Assembly: GCF_001417735.1 (NCBI RefSeq)
Contig: NZ_BBUZ01000024.1
Location: 430,094 to 494,093 of the forward strand
Source of the DNA: Streptomyces sp. NBRC 110028
GTDB lineage: Bacteria; Actinomycetota; Actinomycetes; Streptomycetales; Streptomycetaceae
Direction: 5' to 3'
Length of the DNA: 64,000 nucleotides
In this document: piece by piece, positions 49,007-58,263 of the stretch
How positions within the stretch are numbered: position 1 is the first letter of the stretch
How the letters are laid out: each line of letters opens with the position of its first letter
Translations under genes and position numbers: made by a program
The notes under the pieces: generated by a model
Seen by the model: only the letters and a program-made list of their open reading frames with translations
What the model was told of the DNA's origin: nothing
The model's database searches: none

Positions 49007-50434
49007 ATGTCAGCGACACGACGTCAGATCCTGGGCCGCACCGGCGCGCTGGGCGCGTCCATCGCCTTCACCGGCAGCGTCCAGGAACTCTTCGCCGGTA
49101 CGGCCACGGCCGACACACCGGACCCGACCGGACCCGGTGCCGCCGGGCGCGGCGGCTACGGTCCGCTCGTACCCGATCCGGACGGGCTGCTCGACCTCCC
49201 CGAGGGCTTCCGCTACCGCGTGCTGTCCCGCGAGGGCGACGCGCTGCGCTCCGGTGAGGGCAAGGTCCCCAGCCACTGCGACGGCATGGCCGCCTTCCCG
49301 GACCGCGCGAGCGGCCGGGAGGCCCGTACGCACCTGGTCCGCAACCATGAGAACCGTAAGGACGCCGCGATCCGCGTCCCCGCCGTCAAGGGCCTCACCT
49401 ACGACCCGATGGGCATGGGCGGCTGCACCGCCCTCGCGCTCGACTCCGCCAACCGGGTGCTGTCCGAACGAGTCGCCATCGCCGGTACGGCCGTCAACTG
49501 CGCGGGCGGCCCCACCCCCTGGCACACCTGGCTGACCTGCGAGGAGACCGAGGACAAGGCGGGGACGAACGGCTACACCAAGGACCACGGGTTCATCTTC
49601 GAGGTCGACCCGTACGATCCGCGCCGCACCGGCGCCGTGCCGCTCACCGCCATGGGCCGCTTCCAGCACGAGGCGATCGCCGTCGACCCGCGCAGCGGCG
49701 TCGTCTACGAGACCGAGGACGCCTTCGAGAAGCCGTTCGGACTCTTCTACCGCTTCCTGCCCCGTAAACCCCTCGGCGGGACCGGCTCGCTGCGCGCGGG
49801 CGGAAAGCTCCAGGCCCTGCGGGTACCGGGGGTGGCCGACCTGTCCACCGTCCAGGAGCCGGGGACGTCCTTCAGCGGCATCGAGTGGGTCACCGTCCCC
49901 GATCCGCTCGCGGCCGAAACCCCCATCCGCTTCCAGGACTTCGGCCCGGGCGGCATCACCCACGCCCAGAAGCTGGAGGGCTGCTACTGGGGCGGGACGT
50001 CGGTCTACTTCGTCTCCAGCTTCGCCAAGAGCGCGGACGGCTCGGCCGCCGACCACGTCGGGCAGATCTGGCGCTACGACCCGCAACGGCACCGGCTCAC
50101 CCTGGTGATCGTCTTCGGCCCGGACACGGACGTGCGGCTGCCCGGCGAGTCACCGGACAACATCACGCTCGCGCCCAGCGGCGGGCTGATGGTCTGCGAG
50201 GACGGCGACGGCGCGCAGCACGTCTTCGGGGTGACCCGGCGCGGCGAGGTCTACGCCATGGCACGCAACCGCCAGGCCCTGACATCAGCCGCTACCGCGG
50301 CGGGCGGCACCGAGGCGGAGCCCGCGTGGGGTGAGTTCGCGGGCGTCACCTTCGCCCCGGACCGCCGCACGATGTACGTCAACTGCTACACCCCGGGCAC
50401 CACCTTCGCGATCACCGGGCCCTGGCAGCACTGA
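49007..50434 (+). CDS. PhoX-family (DUF839) secreted phosphatase-like protein
   Basis: This 475-residue protein begins MSATRRQILGRTGALGASIAF, a twin-arginine export signal. The mature part matches the PhoX/DUF839 six-bladed propeller: PEGFRYRVLSREGD, HCDGMAAF, LVRNHEN, PWHTWLTCEET, GRFQHEAIAVDP and LEGCYWGGTSVYFVSSF. PhoX enzymes are calcium/iron alkaline phosphatases and would release phosphate outside the cell. ATG 49007 has agcaggga ahead. The ggtcatct at 48971 slightly resembles half of a PHO box, but not convincingly. Confidence 0.82.
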   Translation: MSATRRQILGRTGALGASIAFTGSVQELFAGTATADTPDPTGPGAAGRGGYGPLVPDPDGLLDLPEGFRYRVLSREGDALRSGEGKVPSHCDGMAAFPDRASGREARTHLVRNHENRKDAAIRVPAVKGLTYDPMGMGGCTALALDSANRVLSERVAIAGTAVNCAGGPTPWHTWLTCEETEDKAGTNGYTKDHGFIFEVDPYDPRRTGAVPLTAMGRFQHEAIAVDPRSGVVYETEDAFEKPFGLFYRFLPRKPLGGTGSLRAGGKLQALRVPGVADLSTVQEPGTSFSGIEWVTVPDPLAAETPIRFQDFGPGGITHAQKLEGCYWGGTSVYFVSSFAKSADGSAADHVGQIWRYDPQRHRLTLVIVFGPDTDVRLPGESPDNITLAPSGGLMVCEDGDGAQHVFGVTRRGEVYAMARNRQALTSAATAAGGTEAEPAWGEFAGVTFAPDRRTMYVNCYTPGTTFAITGPWQH

Positions 50435-50467
50435 CGGGCCCCGCCGAGCCCCTGCCGTACCGCCCGC

Positions 50468-51218
50468 TCACGGTCGGCGCGAGCTGAGCGCGCACGCGAT
50501 CGCCGTCGCCCCGGCGGCGATCGCGACGGTCCCGGCCAGGGGCAGCAGCGGCATGGTCACGGTGCCGCTGCGCGAGCCGTTGACCAGCCCCGATACGGCG
50601 GCGTTCGCGGGCGAGGCGCCGACCACGGACGCCAGCAGCGCGACGAGCACGGTCGAGAGGACGGCCCAGCCGGGGCGGGTCGTGGTCGACGAAGACGACG
50701 GCGGCACCGTCGGCGACCCGTTCGGCGACCGCCTCGTCCAGGACACCGCGCGCGGTCCGGTCCAGCCCGGTCCACGCCTCGTCGAGGACGAGCAGGCCGG
50801 GCGCGGCCAGCAGCGCCTGGGCGACGGCGACCTTCTGGCTGGTGCCCTTGGACAGCTCGGCGAGCGGGGTGGCCGCGTACTCCCGCGCCCCGAACCGCTC
50901 CAGCCACTCCTCCGCGCCACGCGCCGCCCCGGCCCGGCCCAGGCCGTGGATACGGCCCAGGTGGCTGAGGTAGCCGAGGACGGAGAAGGGCAGTTCGGCC
51001 GGGAACCGCTCGGGGACGTACGCGGTGCGCGGGCGGCCGGTGATCCGGCCCGAGGTGGGGGCGTCGATCCCGGCGAGCAACCGCAGCAGGGTGGATTTGC
51101 CGCTGCCGTTCGTCCCCTCGACCCGGGTCAGCGAGCCCGGCGGCACATCGAGGTCGACGCCGCGCAGCACCCAGGGTCCGGCCGGCCCGTAGCGGCGCCC
51201 GACTCCTCGCAGTCTCAT
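50468..51218 (-). pseudogene. ABC ATPase N-part fused out of frame to a permease C-terminus (deletion remnant)
   Basis: From 51218 down to about 50680 the frame encodes a normal ABC ATPase (Walker A GTNGSGKSTLLRLLAG, signature LSKGTSQKVAVAQAL, Walker B LLVLDEAWTGLD, H-loop VVFVDHD). Right after the H-loop, around 50665-50680, the sense shifts frame: the same strand then encodes WAVLSTVLVALLASVVGA ... PLAGTVAIAAGATAIAC and stops at 50468, which looks like the last helices of an ABC permease. In the original frame the continuation is arginine-rich nonsense to 50412. A deletion joining two adjacent genes explains this best. Confidence 0.7.
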
Positions 51219-51287
51219 GCTGGTTGAGCATAGGCAGTCGGGCGGCGGTCCGCCGCCGCTGTCGGCGGGTGCTGGCAGACTGGAGCG

Positions 51288-52070
51288 GTGACCAGCTCAG
51301 ATGCCATCCCCCACAGCAGCCCGTTCCGGCACGCGGAGACGGACCGGGACGCTGCCCCGCAGTTCGTGCTGCCCCTGGTGGTGCGGATCGAGAAGACCGC
51401 GCCCCCGTCCCGTACGGACGCCCTGGAGACGGCGGCGCGGGCGGTGCTGGTGCTGCTGTCGGACGAGCGGGCGGCGGCGGAGGACGGCGAGTGGGCCGAG
51501 GCGGTGCGGGACTGGCAGGACGCCCGCATCCGCAAGGTCGTGCGGCGGGCGCGCGGCGCGGAGTGGCGGCGGGCCCAGACGCTGCCGGGCATCACGCTCA
51601 CGGGCCGCGCGGCGGCCGAGGACGCGCCGGAAGACAGGGCCGCGCCGGAAGCCGGGGGCGCCCCGGCGGCCGAGGTGCGGGTGTTCCCGCCGGTGCCGCT
51701 GGACGGCTGGCCCAAGGAGCTGGCCAAGCTCCAGGTCTCCGGCACCGACCTGGACGACCCCGCGCCCCCGCCCCCGCCGGACCCGGCCGGTCCGGTGCTG
51801 TGGCTGAACCCGGAGGTCGGGATGTCGGCGGGCAAGGCCATGGCGCAGGCGGGACACGGCGCCCAGCTGGCCTGGTGGGAGCTGGACGACGCGCGGCGGG
51901 CGGCGTGGCGCGAGGCCGGTTTCCCGCTGGCGGTGCGGGTGGCCTCGGCCGAGCGGTGGGGCGCGCTCACCCGGAGCGGTCTGCCGGTCGTACGGGACGC
52001 GGGGTTCACCGAGATCGCCCCGGGTTCCTGCACGGTGGTGGCGGACCACCCGGCCCTGCGACGGCCGTGA
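51288..52070 (+). CDS. Pth2-type peptidyl-tRNA hydrolase-like protein
   Basis: This 260-residue protein starts at GTG 51288; ATG 51300 is an alternative. The C-terminal half has the PTH2 pattern (VGMSAGKAMAQAGHGAQLAWWEL, later PVVRDAGFTEIAPGSCTVVA), with the conserved lysine and glycines. The N-terminal half (about 1-150) is a poorly conserved helical extension with a Pro-rich linker. PTH2 enzymes release peptides from stalled tRNA, but many actinobacterial members are untested. Confidence 0.78.
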   Translation: MTSSDAIPHSSPFRHAETDRDAAPQFVLPLVVRIEKTAPPSRTDALETAARAVLVLLSDERAAAEDGEWAEAVRDWQDARIRKVVRRARGAEWRRAQTLPGITLTGRAAAEDAPEDRAAPEAGGAPAAEVRVFPPVPLDGWPKELAKLQVSGTDLDDPAPPPPPDPAGPVLWLNPEVGMSAGKAMAQAGHGAQLAWWELDDARRAAWREAGFPLAVRVASAERWGALTRSGLPVVRDAGFTEIAPGSCTVVADHPALRRP

Positions 52071-52129
52071 GCCCGCCGCGGGCACGACGGCAGCCGGGTC
52101 CCGGCCCCGGCCGGGATGCGCGGCCGCGC

Positions 52130-52205
52130 TTGGCGGTCGCCGCGTCACCACCGGCGGCAGCGCCTCGACGGCCGGCCGCTTGACCTGGCATGGGCGGCGG
52201 CCAGC
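52130..52205 (-). pseudogene. Decayed copy of the 3' end of the neighbouring methyltransferase gene
   Basis: Read on the - strand, this stretch gives RRPCQVKRPAVEALPPVVTR, against RRPGQVRRLAADVLPPVVTR at the C-terminus of the methyltransferase at 52452-53375; 20 bases (cgcgtcaccaccggcggcag) are identical at 52141 and 52480. No other part of the gene is present. It is probably what is left of a tandem duplicate. It lies within the 381-bp gap 52071-52451, which otherwise holds only GC-rich non-coding sequence and a short tandem repeat. Confidence 0.6.
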
Positions 52206-52420
52206 CCTGGGGCACCACGCGGATCGACCGCCGCCTCCCCGGTCCCCCGCACACGCGAGCACCGACGCCGGCCGCTGGTCCGGCCGGGCCGCGCGGCGGC
52301 CACGGCGGGGCGGGCCCGACCGGCACGCCGCCCGCCGGGCGCGAGGAGCCCGGGCAGACGCGGCGGCCGGCCGGGCGGCCGGGCCGGGTCCCGGGGCCCC
52401 GGGCCAAGGTCTGCGGCCCG

Positions 52421-52460
52421 ATCAGGCACGGTCAGGCCCGATCAGGCACGGTCAGGCGCG
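52421..52460. repeat. 20-bp tandem repeat at the methyltransferase stop codon
   Basis: Two head-to-tail 20-bp units beginning atcaggcacggtcaggc (52421-52440 and 52441-52460, differing only near the end) overlap the stop codon (TGA, 52452-52454 on the - strand). It resembles the 20-bp tandem duplication at the nitroreductase stop (4418). Confidence 0.8.
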
Positions 52461-53375
52461 GCGGCGCTTGCGGATCGCGCGCGTCACCACCGGCGGCAGC
52501 ACATCGGCGGCCAGCCGGCGGACCTGGCCGGGGCGCCGCGGCGCGCCCGCGGGCGCCGGGGCGGCGGGCGCCCGGCCCGCCTTCGGGGCGGGGGCGGACG
52601 CGGGCGCGTCGTCGGCGTAGCGGGACCGCGGCGCCGCCGGGTTCTTCGGCTTCCCGGAGAACCGCAGCACCCGGCTGCCCGCGATCTCCTGCCGGCTGGT
52701 GTGCATGCCGCGGCGCCACTCGTCGTCCGCGAGCATCTCCTCCTGGATCGGGCCGGGGTCGCCCCACATGCCGTAGAGCTTCTGCGTGGTCAGGCAGATG
52801 GGCCGCAGGCCGCGGTTGAAGACCGCCTCCCACGCGGCGGCGGCCACGCCGGGGGTGTGCTCGGAGCGGAAGTCGTCGAGCACGACGATGCCGCCGGGCA
52901 GCAGGACGTCGCGCGCGGCGATGATGTCGCTCTCCACGTGCTCGTACAGGTGCGAGGCGTCGACGTGGACGAAGCGGCAGGTGTCGTCGTCCACGTGGCC
53001 GGGCACGATCGAGGTCGTTCCCTGGAGGATGTGGGGCAGGGTGTCGTGGAACGCCAGGTAGTTCTGCTCGAAGGCGGTGCGGGTGAGGGTGGAGTAGGAC
53101 TTCCGGGCCTCCGCCGCGTTGTTCTCGTCCGGCGCGTCCTCGGCGTCGAAGAGGTCGCAGACGGTGAAGCGTTCACCGGCCCGCAGGTACGCGGCGGTGA
53201 AGATGGCGCTCTTCCCCATGTAGGCGCCCATCTCGAGGAGGTCGCCGTGCTCCCCGAGGCGCTCCTGACGCCTGAGGAAGAAGTCGAACAGCACTTGGTC
53301 AAGGCTGGGGAACCACCCCTTGACGTCGTTGAGGCTGCGGGGACGCCGCGCTGCTTCGGCGGTGGTGGCCGTCAT
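52452..53375 (-). CDS. Class I SAM-dependent methyltransferase (TylF/Methyltransf_24-like)
   Basis: This 307-residue protein starts at ATG 53375. The SAM-binding region LLEMGAYMGKSAIFTAAYLRAGERFTVCDLFDAED is followed by FVHVDASHLYEHVESDI and GGIVVLDDF, a pattern of metal-dependent O-methyltransferases such as macrocin methyltransferase and of class I methyltransferases acting on sugars. The last 70 residues are Ala/Pro-rich and basic, ending in RKRRRA, perhaps a nucleic-acid- or membrane-binding tail. It is divergent from the epimerase, suggesting a role in sugar or cell-surface glycan modification. Confidence 0.78.
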   Translation of the reverse strand: MTATTAEAARRPRSLNDVKGWFPSLDQVLFDFFLRRQERLGEHGDLLEMGAYMGKSAIFTAAYLRAGERFTVCDLFDAEDAPDENNAAEARKSYSTLTRTAFEQNYLAFHDTLPHILQGTTSIVPGHVDDDTCRFVHVDASHLYEHVESDIIAARDVLLPGGIVVLDDFRSEHTPGVAAAAWEAVFNRGLRPICLTTQKLYGMWGDPGPIQEEMLADDEWRRGMHTSRQEIAGSRVLRFSGKPKNPAAPRSRYADDAPASAPAPKAGRAPAAPAPAGAPRRPGQVRRLAADVLPPVVTRAIRKRRRA

Positions 53376-53615
53376 GGTGCTCTCTGTTCCTCGGAGGCGG
53401 GGGTCGGGAGAGACGTGGATCGCGGGCCACGCTGGCAGTGGCAGGCAACGCCGGGACGGCACGGTTGTGTGTTTTATGTGACCGGAACCCCGGGCGATCG
53501 GGCGGCCACAGGAAGTAAGCGGACGGAAGTCGTCCGGGCATAGGGCCTTACGGACCGATGACGTCACGGCGCGGACACGGGCCCCGTGGCCGGTTGAACG
53601 CCTAGCGTCGGGCCC

Positions 53616-54773
53616 ATGCGTGTACTGGTCACCGGAGGCGCGGGCTTCATCGGCTCGCACATCGTCACCGCTCTCGTCGACCGCGGCCATGAGCCCGTCG
53701 TCCTCGACGCCCTGCTGCCCGCCGCCCATCCATCGCCGCCGCGGCTGTCCGGGGCCGAATGGGTCCACGCCGATGTGCGGGACCGGGCGGCGGTGGAGCG
53801 GGCGCTGCGCGGGGTGGACGCCGTCTGCCATCAGGCGGCGATGGTCGGCCTCGGCAAGGACTTCGCGGACGCGCCGGACTACGTCGGCTGCAACGACCTG
53901 GGCACGGCCGTCCTGCTGGCGGCCATGGCGGAGCGCGGGGTGCGTTCGCTGGTGCTGGCCGGGTCGATGGTGGTGTACGGGGAGGGGCGCTACGACTGCC
54001 CCCGGCACGGCCGGGTGCGCCCCGGCCCGCGCGCCGAGGCCGACCTGGCGGCCGGGCGGTTCGAACCGGGCTGCCCGGACTGCGGCACCCCGCTGCGGCC
54101 GGGCCTGGTCGACGAGGACGCACCGGCCGACCCGCGCAACGTCTACGCCACCACGAAGCTGGCGCAGGAGCATCTCGCGGCGGCGTGGGCGCGGGCCGTG
54201 GACGGCCGCGCGGTCTCGCTGCGCTACCACAACGTCTACGGCCCTGGCATGCCGCGCGACACCCCCTACGCGGGCGTCGCCTCCTTCTTCCGCTCGGCCC
54301 TCGCCCGCGGCGAGGCGCCCACGGTCTACGAGGATGGCGGGCAGCGCCGCGACTTCATCCACGTGCGGGACGTGGCCTCGGCCAACGTGGCCGCGCTGGA
54401 GGCGGCCGCCGCCACGGCGGCCCCGGGCGGCCTCACCGCGTACAACACGGGCAGCGACGACCCCCATACCGTGGGCGAGATGGCCGAGGCGCTGGCCGAG
54501 GCGTGCGGCGGGCCCGCGCCGGTGGTCACGGGGGCGTACCGGCTGGGCGACGTACGGCACATCACGGCCTCGTCGCGCCGGCTCCGCGAACGGCTGGGCT
54601 GGCGGCCCGCGATGACGTTCAGCGAGGGCATGACCGAGTTCGCCCACGCGGCCCAGCGCCCGGGAGCCGCCCCGGCGCCGAGCCCGCGGCCTGGCACGGC
54701 CGACGGGCTGCCGGGATCTTCGCCCGGCCCGGGCGCGCCCCCGGCTCCCGCACGGCGACCAGCGAGCGCGTAG
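53616..54773 (+). CDS. NAD-dependent epimerase/dehydratase (extended SDR) with cysteine-rich insert
   Basis: This 385-residue protein has the SDR motif VTGGAGFIGSHIVTAL, catalytic S and YxxxK (SMVVYGEG, NVYATTKLAQE) and YHNVYGPGMP. A segment between them (YDCPRHGRVRP ... GCPDCGTPL) has three cysteines and a histidine, like a small zinc knuckle, found in some actinobacterial UDP-sugar epimerases. The C-terminal 45 residues are Pro/Ala-rich and probably disordered. It likely epimerises or dehydrates a nucleotide sugar, perhaps for the glycosyltransferases 3 kb downstream. Confidence 0.84.
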   Translation: MRVLVTGGAGFIGSHIVTALVDRGHEPVVLDALLPAAHPSPPRLSGAEWVHADVRDRAAVERALRGVDAVCHQAAMVGLGKDFADAPDYVGCNDLGTAVLLAAMAERGVRSLVLAGSMVVYGEGRYDCPRHGRVRPGPRAEADLAAGRFEPGCPDCGTPLRPGLVDEDAPADPRNVYATTKLAQEHLAAAWARAVDGRAVSLRYHNVYGPGMPRDTPYAGVASFFRSALARGEAPTVYEDGGQRRDFIHVRDVASANVAALEAAAATAAPGGLTAYNTGSDDPHTVGEMAEALAEACGGPAPVVTGAYRLGDVRHITASSRRLRERLGWRPAMTFSEGMTEFAHAAQRPGAAPAPSPRPGTADGLPGSSPGPGAPPAPARRPASA

Positions 54774-54878
54774 CCACGCCCGGGGCACCACGACGGCCGC
54801 CGGGGCGCCCCGGGGAACTCGGGCCACGTGCCCCGGCCCCGGGCGCCTTCCGCCCCCGGCGAACCGGAACACACCCCC

Positions 54879-55991
54879 CTACGCCCGGGCGGCGGGCAGG
54901 CGGACCTCGAAGCGGCAGCCGCCGGCCACGTTCGTCACGGCCGCGTGTCCGGCGTGGGCCTCGACGATGCCGCGGACGATGGCGAGGCCAAGACCGGCGC
55001 CCGCCGGGGGCGTACGGGCGTGGCTGCCGCGCCAGCCGGTGTCGAACACGCGCGGCAGATCCTCCTCCGGTATGCCGCCGCAGCCGTCGGTGACGGACAG
55101 TACGACGGTGTCCGCCTCGCGCCGGGCGGCCACGGCGACCGTGCCGTCGGCCGGGGTGCGGCGGATGGCGTTGACGAGGAGGTTGCCCAGGACGCGGGTC
55201 ATCTCCTTGCCGTCGACCTCGACCGGGATGGGGTCCACGCGGTCGCCGATCAGCTGGACGCCGAGCTGGCGGGCGAGGGGGTCGGCGCCCGCAAGGGCGT
55301 CGCCGATCAGGTCGTAGACGGAGATCCGGGTGGGAGCGAGGGACAGCGCCCCGGCGTGGATGCGGGAGAGTTCGAACAGGTCGCCGACCATCGTGTTGAG
55401 CCGCTCCACCTCGGTGCGGATCTGGCGGTGGTAGCGGGCCGGGTCCTCCACCACGCCGTCCTCCAGCGCCTCGGACATCGCCCGCAGCCCGGCCAGCGGG
55501 GTGCGCAGATCGTGCGAGATCCAGGCGACCAGCTCACGCCGGGAGGACTCCAGGGCCCGTTCGCGCTCCCGGGACTCGGCCAGTTTGGCGCTGGTCGCGG
55601 CCAGTTCGCGGCCGAGTTCGGCGAGTTCGGCGGTGGCCGCGCCGCCGGGGGCGGCGAAGCTGCCGCCGTCCCCGAAGGAGCGGGCGGCGAGGGTCAGTTC
55701 ATGGCTGCGGGCCACCACCCAGCGGCCCAGCAGCAGCGCGGTGGCCAGGGACACCGCCGCGGCCATGGCGCAGACGGTGGTGACGACCGTGAGGTCGTGC
55801 GGGGACAGGAACATCGCCCAGGCGACCGCGAGCGTCCCGGCGAGCATGGCCGTCACCGCGACGGCGGCCACCACGGCGAGGGACACCACGACGGACCGGC
55901 CGCGCAGCAGCCGCAGGGCGAACGCCCCGAGCAGCCCGGCCGCGGCGGCGCCGAGGAACGCGAACAGGGCCATCAGCAGGACGTCACGCAC
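54879..55991 (-). CDS. Sensor histidine kinase
   Basis: This 370-residue kinase starts at GTG 55991, overlapping the response regulator stop by eight bases. Three or so membrane helices (about 5-27, 34-62, 68-90) without a sizable external domain are followed by HAMP-like sequence, the phosphoacceptor H160 (WISHDLRTPL), N-box NLLVNAIRRT, G1 VTDGCGGIP and G2 GAGLGLAIV. It should phosphorylate the regulator encoded just upstream. The signal is unknown. Confidence 0.92.
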   Translation of the reverse strand: MRDVLLMALFAFLGAAAAGLLGAFALRLLRGRSVVVSLAVVAAVAVTAMLAGTLAVAWAMFLSPHDLTVVTTVCAMAAAVSLATALLLGRWVVARSHELTLAARSFGDGGSFAAPGGAATAELAELGRELAATSAKLAESRERERALESSRRELVAWISHDLRTPLAGLRAMSEALEDGVVEDPARYHRQIRTEVERLNTMVGDLFELSRIHAGALSLAPTRISVYDLIGDALAGADPLARQLGVQLIGDRVDPIPVEVDGKEMTRVLGNLLVNAIRRTPADGTVAVAARREADTVVLSVTDGCGGIPEEDLPRVFDTGWRGSHARTPPAGAGLGLAIVRGIVEAHAGHAAVTNVAGGCRFEVRLPAARA

Positions 55992-56757
55992 GGCGGTCGG
56001 GCTCCCCCGCCCTGTCGGCCCCGGCCGGGGCGTCCGGCGCGTCGAAGCGGTAGCCCACGCCCCAGACGGTCTGGATGAGGCGCGGCGCGGCCGGGTCGTC
56101 CTCGATCTTTCCGCGCAGCCGCCGCACATGGACGGTGACGGTGGACAGATCGCCGAAGTCCCAGCCCCAGACGTCCCGCATCAGCTCCTCGCGGGTGCAG
56201 GCGAGCCCGGGGTGGCGCAGCAGGAAGGCCAGCAGATCGAACTCGCGGAGGGTCAGGGCGAGTTCACGGCCGTTCTTGGTGGCACGGCGGGCCATCGGGT
56301 CGAGGGTGATCCCGGCGCGGCTGAGCAGGGTGCCGGTCGCGAGGCGAGCGGCGGGGGCGGCGGAGGCGCGCGGTCCGGTACGGCCGCGGCGCAGCACGGA
56401 CTCCACCCGCAGCACCAGCTCGCGCGGGCTGAACGGCTTGGTGACGTAGTCGTCCGCGCCGATCTCAAGACCGAGGATCCGGTCGTCCTCGTCGCCGCGG
56501 GCGGTCAGCATGATCACGGGCACCGGTCCCTTGCCGCGGAGCGCGCGGCATACGTCCAAGCCGTCCATGCCAGGCAGCATGAGGTCGAGGACGACCAGGT
56601 CGGGCCATTGGGCGTCGGCGCGGGCGAGCGCGCCGGGGCCGTCGGCGGCCCGGTCGACGGCGAAGCCGGCGCGGGTGAGATATCCGGCGACGACCTCGGC
56701 GACGGTCGGATCGTCGTCCACGACGAGCACGCGGCCGGGGGGTGGGGTCTGCTGCAT
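55984..56757 (-). CDS. OmpR-family response regulator
   Basis: This 257-residue protein starts at ATG 56757 (MQQTPPPGRVLVVDDDP). The receiver domain has D58 (VVLDLMLPGMDG) and K at YVTKPFSPREL; residues about 150-250 form a winged-helix DNA-binding domain (LTLREFDLLAFLLRHPG, LSTVTVHVRRLRGKIE, GVGYRF). It is transcribed with the histidine kinase and is divergent from a glycosyltransferase operon, a possible target. Confidence 0.94.
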   Translation of the reverse strand: MQQTPPPGRVLVVDDDPTVAEVVAGYLTRAGFAVDRAADGPGALARADAQWPDLVVLDLMLPGMDGLDVCRALRGKGPVPVIMLTARGDEDDRILGLEIGADDYVTKPFSPRELVLRVESVLRRGRTGPRASAAPAARLATGTLLSRAGITLDPMARRATKNGRELALTLREFDLLAFLLRHPGLACTREELMRDVWGWDFGDLSTVTVHVRRLRGKIEDDPAAPRLIQTVWGVGYRFDAPDAPAGADRAGEPDRRA

Positions 56758-56881
56758 GCCCTCCAGCCTGGCACCCGGCCGGGCGGACCGTCCCGTCCCC
56801 GGCCGGGGACGGGGGTGATGTCCGCGTTTCGTAAGGACCCGAAGTCCGGAATGCGGCTTTTTCGTTCGTAGGGTGGGCCGG

Positions 56882-57598
56882 GTGACCAACTCGACCGCTC
56901 CCCGTGCGGATGTCGTCCTGCCGTGTCTGGACGAGGCCGCCGCCCTGCCCTGGGTGCTGGAACGCATCCCCGCCGGCTGGCGCGCCATCGTCGTCGACAA
57001 CGGCTCGACGGACGGCTCGGCCGCGCTCGCCCGCTCCCTCGGCGCCACCGTCGTCCATGAGCCCCGCCGGGGCTTCGGGGCCGCCTGCCACGCCGGACTG
57101 CTCGCCGCCGACGCCGACTTCGTCTGCTTCTGCGACTGCGACGCCTCGCTCGACCCCGGGCTGCTGGCGGGCTTCGTACGCGGCGTCGCCGAGGGCGACG
57201 CCGATCTCGTCCTGGGGCGCCGCCGCCCCGAGGGGCGCGGCGCCTGGCCGGTGCACGCCCGGCTCGGCAACGCCGCCCTGTCCCGGATGGTGCGCCGGCG
57301 CACCGGAGCCGCGCTGCACGACCTCGGCCCCCTGCGCGCCGCCCGGCGTGAACCGCTGCTGGCGCTGGGCCTCACCGACCGCCGCAGCGGCTATCCGCTG
57401 CAGATGGTCGTGCGGGCCGCCGACGCGGGCTGGCGGATCGAGGAGCGCGACGTGCCGTACCGGCCGCGGACCGGAAGGTCGAAGGTCACCGGCACCTGGC
57501 GGGGCACCTGGCACGCGGTGCGCGACATGCGGGCGGTCCTGCGTCAGCCGCCGCCCGCTGCCACCTCCGCCGGCGACCGCGCGGGGGCCGCCCTGTGA
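56882..57598 (+). CDS. Family 2 glycosyltransferase
   Basis: This 238-residue GT-A enzyme shows DVVLPCLDEAAALPWVLERI, VVDNGSTDGSAALA, and the DxD-like CDCDASLDPG. GTG 56882 is favoured by agggtgg upstream; GTG 56873 is in frame. There are no membrane helices. It resembles the glycosyltransferases paired with DUF2064 proteins, as here; it probably transfers a sugar from an NDP donor to an unidentified acceptor. It overlaps the next gene by GTGA. Confidence 0.85.
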   Translation: MTNSTAPRADVVLPCLDEAAALPWVLERIPAGWRAIVVDNGSTDGSAALARSLGATVVHEPRRGFGAACHAGLLAADADFVCFCDCDASLDPGLLAGFVRGVAEGDADLVLGRRRPEGRGAWPVHARLGNAALSRMVRRRTGAALHDLGPLRAARREPLLALGLTDRRSGYPLQMVVRAADAGWRIEERDVPYRPRTGRSKVTGTWRGTWHAVRDMRAVLRQPPPAATSAGDRAGAAL

Positions 57599-58263
57599 GC
57601 CCGGAGAGCCCGGAGAGCACGGAGAGCACGGAGAGCACGGTAATCGTCATCGCCAAGGAACCCGTGCCCGGGCGCGTGAAGACCCGGCTCACTCCCCCGT
57701 ACACCCCGGCGGAGGCCGCGGCGCTGGCCGAGGCCGCCCTCGGCGACACCCTGCACGCCGTGCTCGAGATGCCCGCCCGGCGCAGGGTGCTGGCGCTCGA
57801 CGGGCGCGCCGGACCATGGCTGCCGCCGGGCATCGAGGTCGTACCGCAGGGCGGCGGCGGCCTGGACGAGCGGCTGGCCGCGGCCTTCGCCGGATGCCAG
57901 GGGCCCACGCTGCTCATCGGCATGGACACCCCGCAGGTCACCCCCGCCCTCCTGGCACCCGTCCTGGGCCGGGACGGCTGGCGGGACTGCGGCGCCTGGT
58001 TCGGGCCGGCCACCGACGGCGGGTTCTGGGCGCTGGGCCTGGCGGAGCCCGATCCGGAGCTGCTGCGCGGCGTGCCGATGTCCACCCCCACCACGGGTGC
58101 CGCACAGCGGCGCCGCCTTGACGACGCCGGGCTGCGGGTGCGCGAACTGCCCGTACTGCGCGATGTCGACACGGCGGACGACGCCGAGTGGGTGGCGGCC
58201 CTCGCACCGGGCAGCAGGTTCGCCCGCACCCTCGCCGGACTGTCCCGGGCCGCCGCCCGATGA
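57595..58263 (+). CDS. TIGR04282/DUF2064-type nucleotidyl/glycosyl transferase
   Basis: This 222-residue protein has VIVIAKEPVPGRVKTRLTPPYTP, the hallmark of DUF2064, and LLIGMDTPQVTP and ATDGGFWALGLAEP, similar to MobA/CofC nucleotidyltransferase folds. The N-terminal SPESPESTESTEST is a short repeat coded by tandem 9- and 12-bp units. It starts at GTG overlapping the upstream stop and itself overlaps the next gene by ATGA. Members usually accompany GT2 genes; the exact reaction is unproven. Confidence 0.84.
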   Translation: MSPESPESTESTESTVIVIAKEPVPGRVKTRLTPPYTPAEAAALAEAALGDTLHAVLEMPARRRVLALDGRAGPWLPPGIEVVPQGGGGLDERLAAAFAGCQGPTLLIGMDTPQVTPALLAPVLGRDGWRDCGAWFGPATDGGFWALGLAEPDPELLRGVPMSTPTTGAAQRRRLDDAGLRVRELPVLRDVDTADDAEWVAALAPGSRFARTLAGLSRAAAR

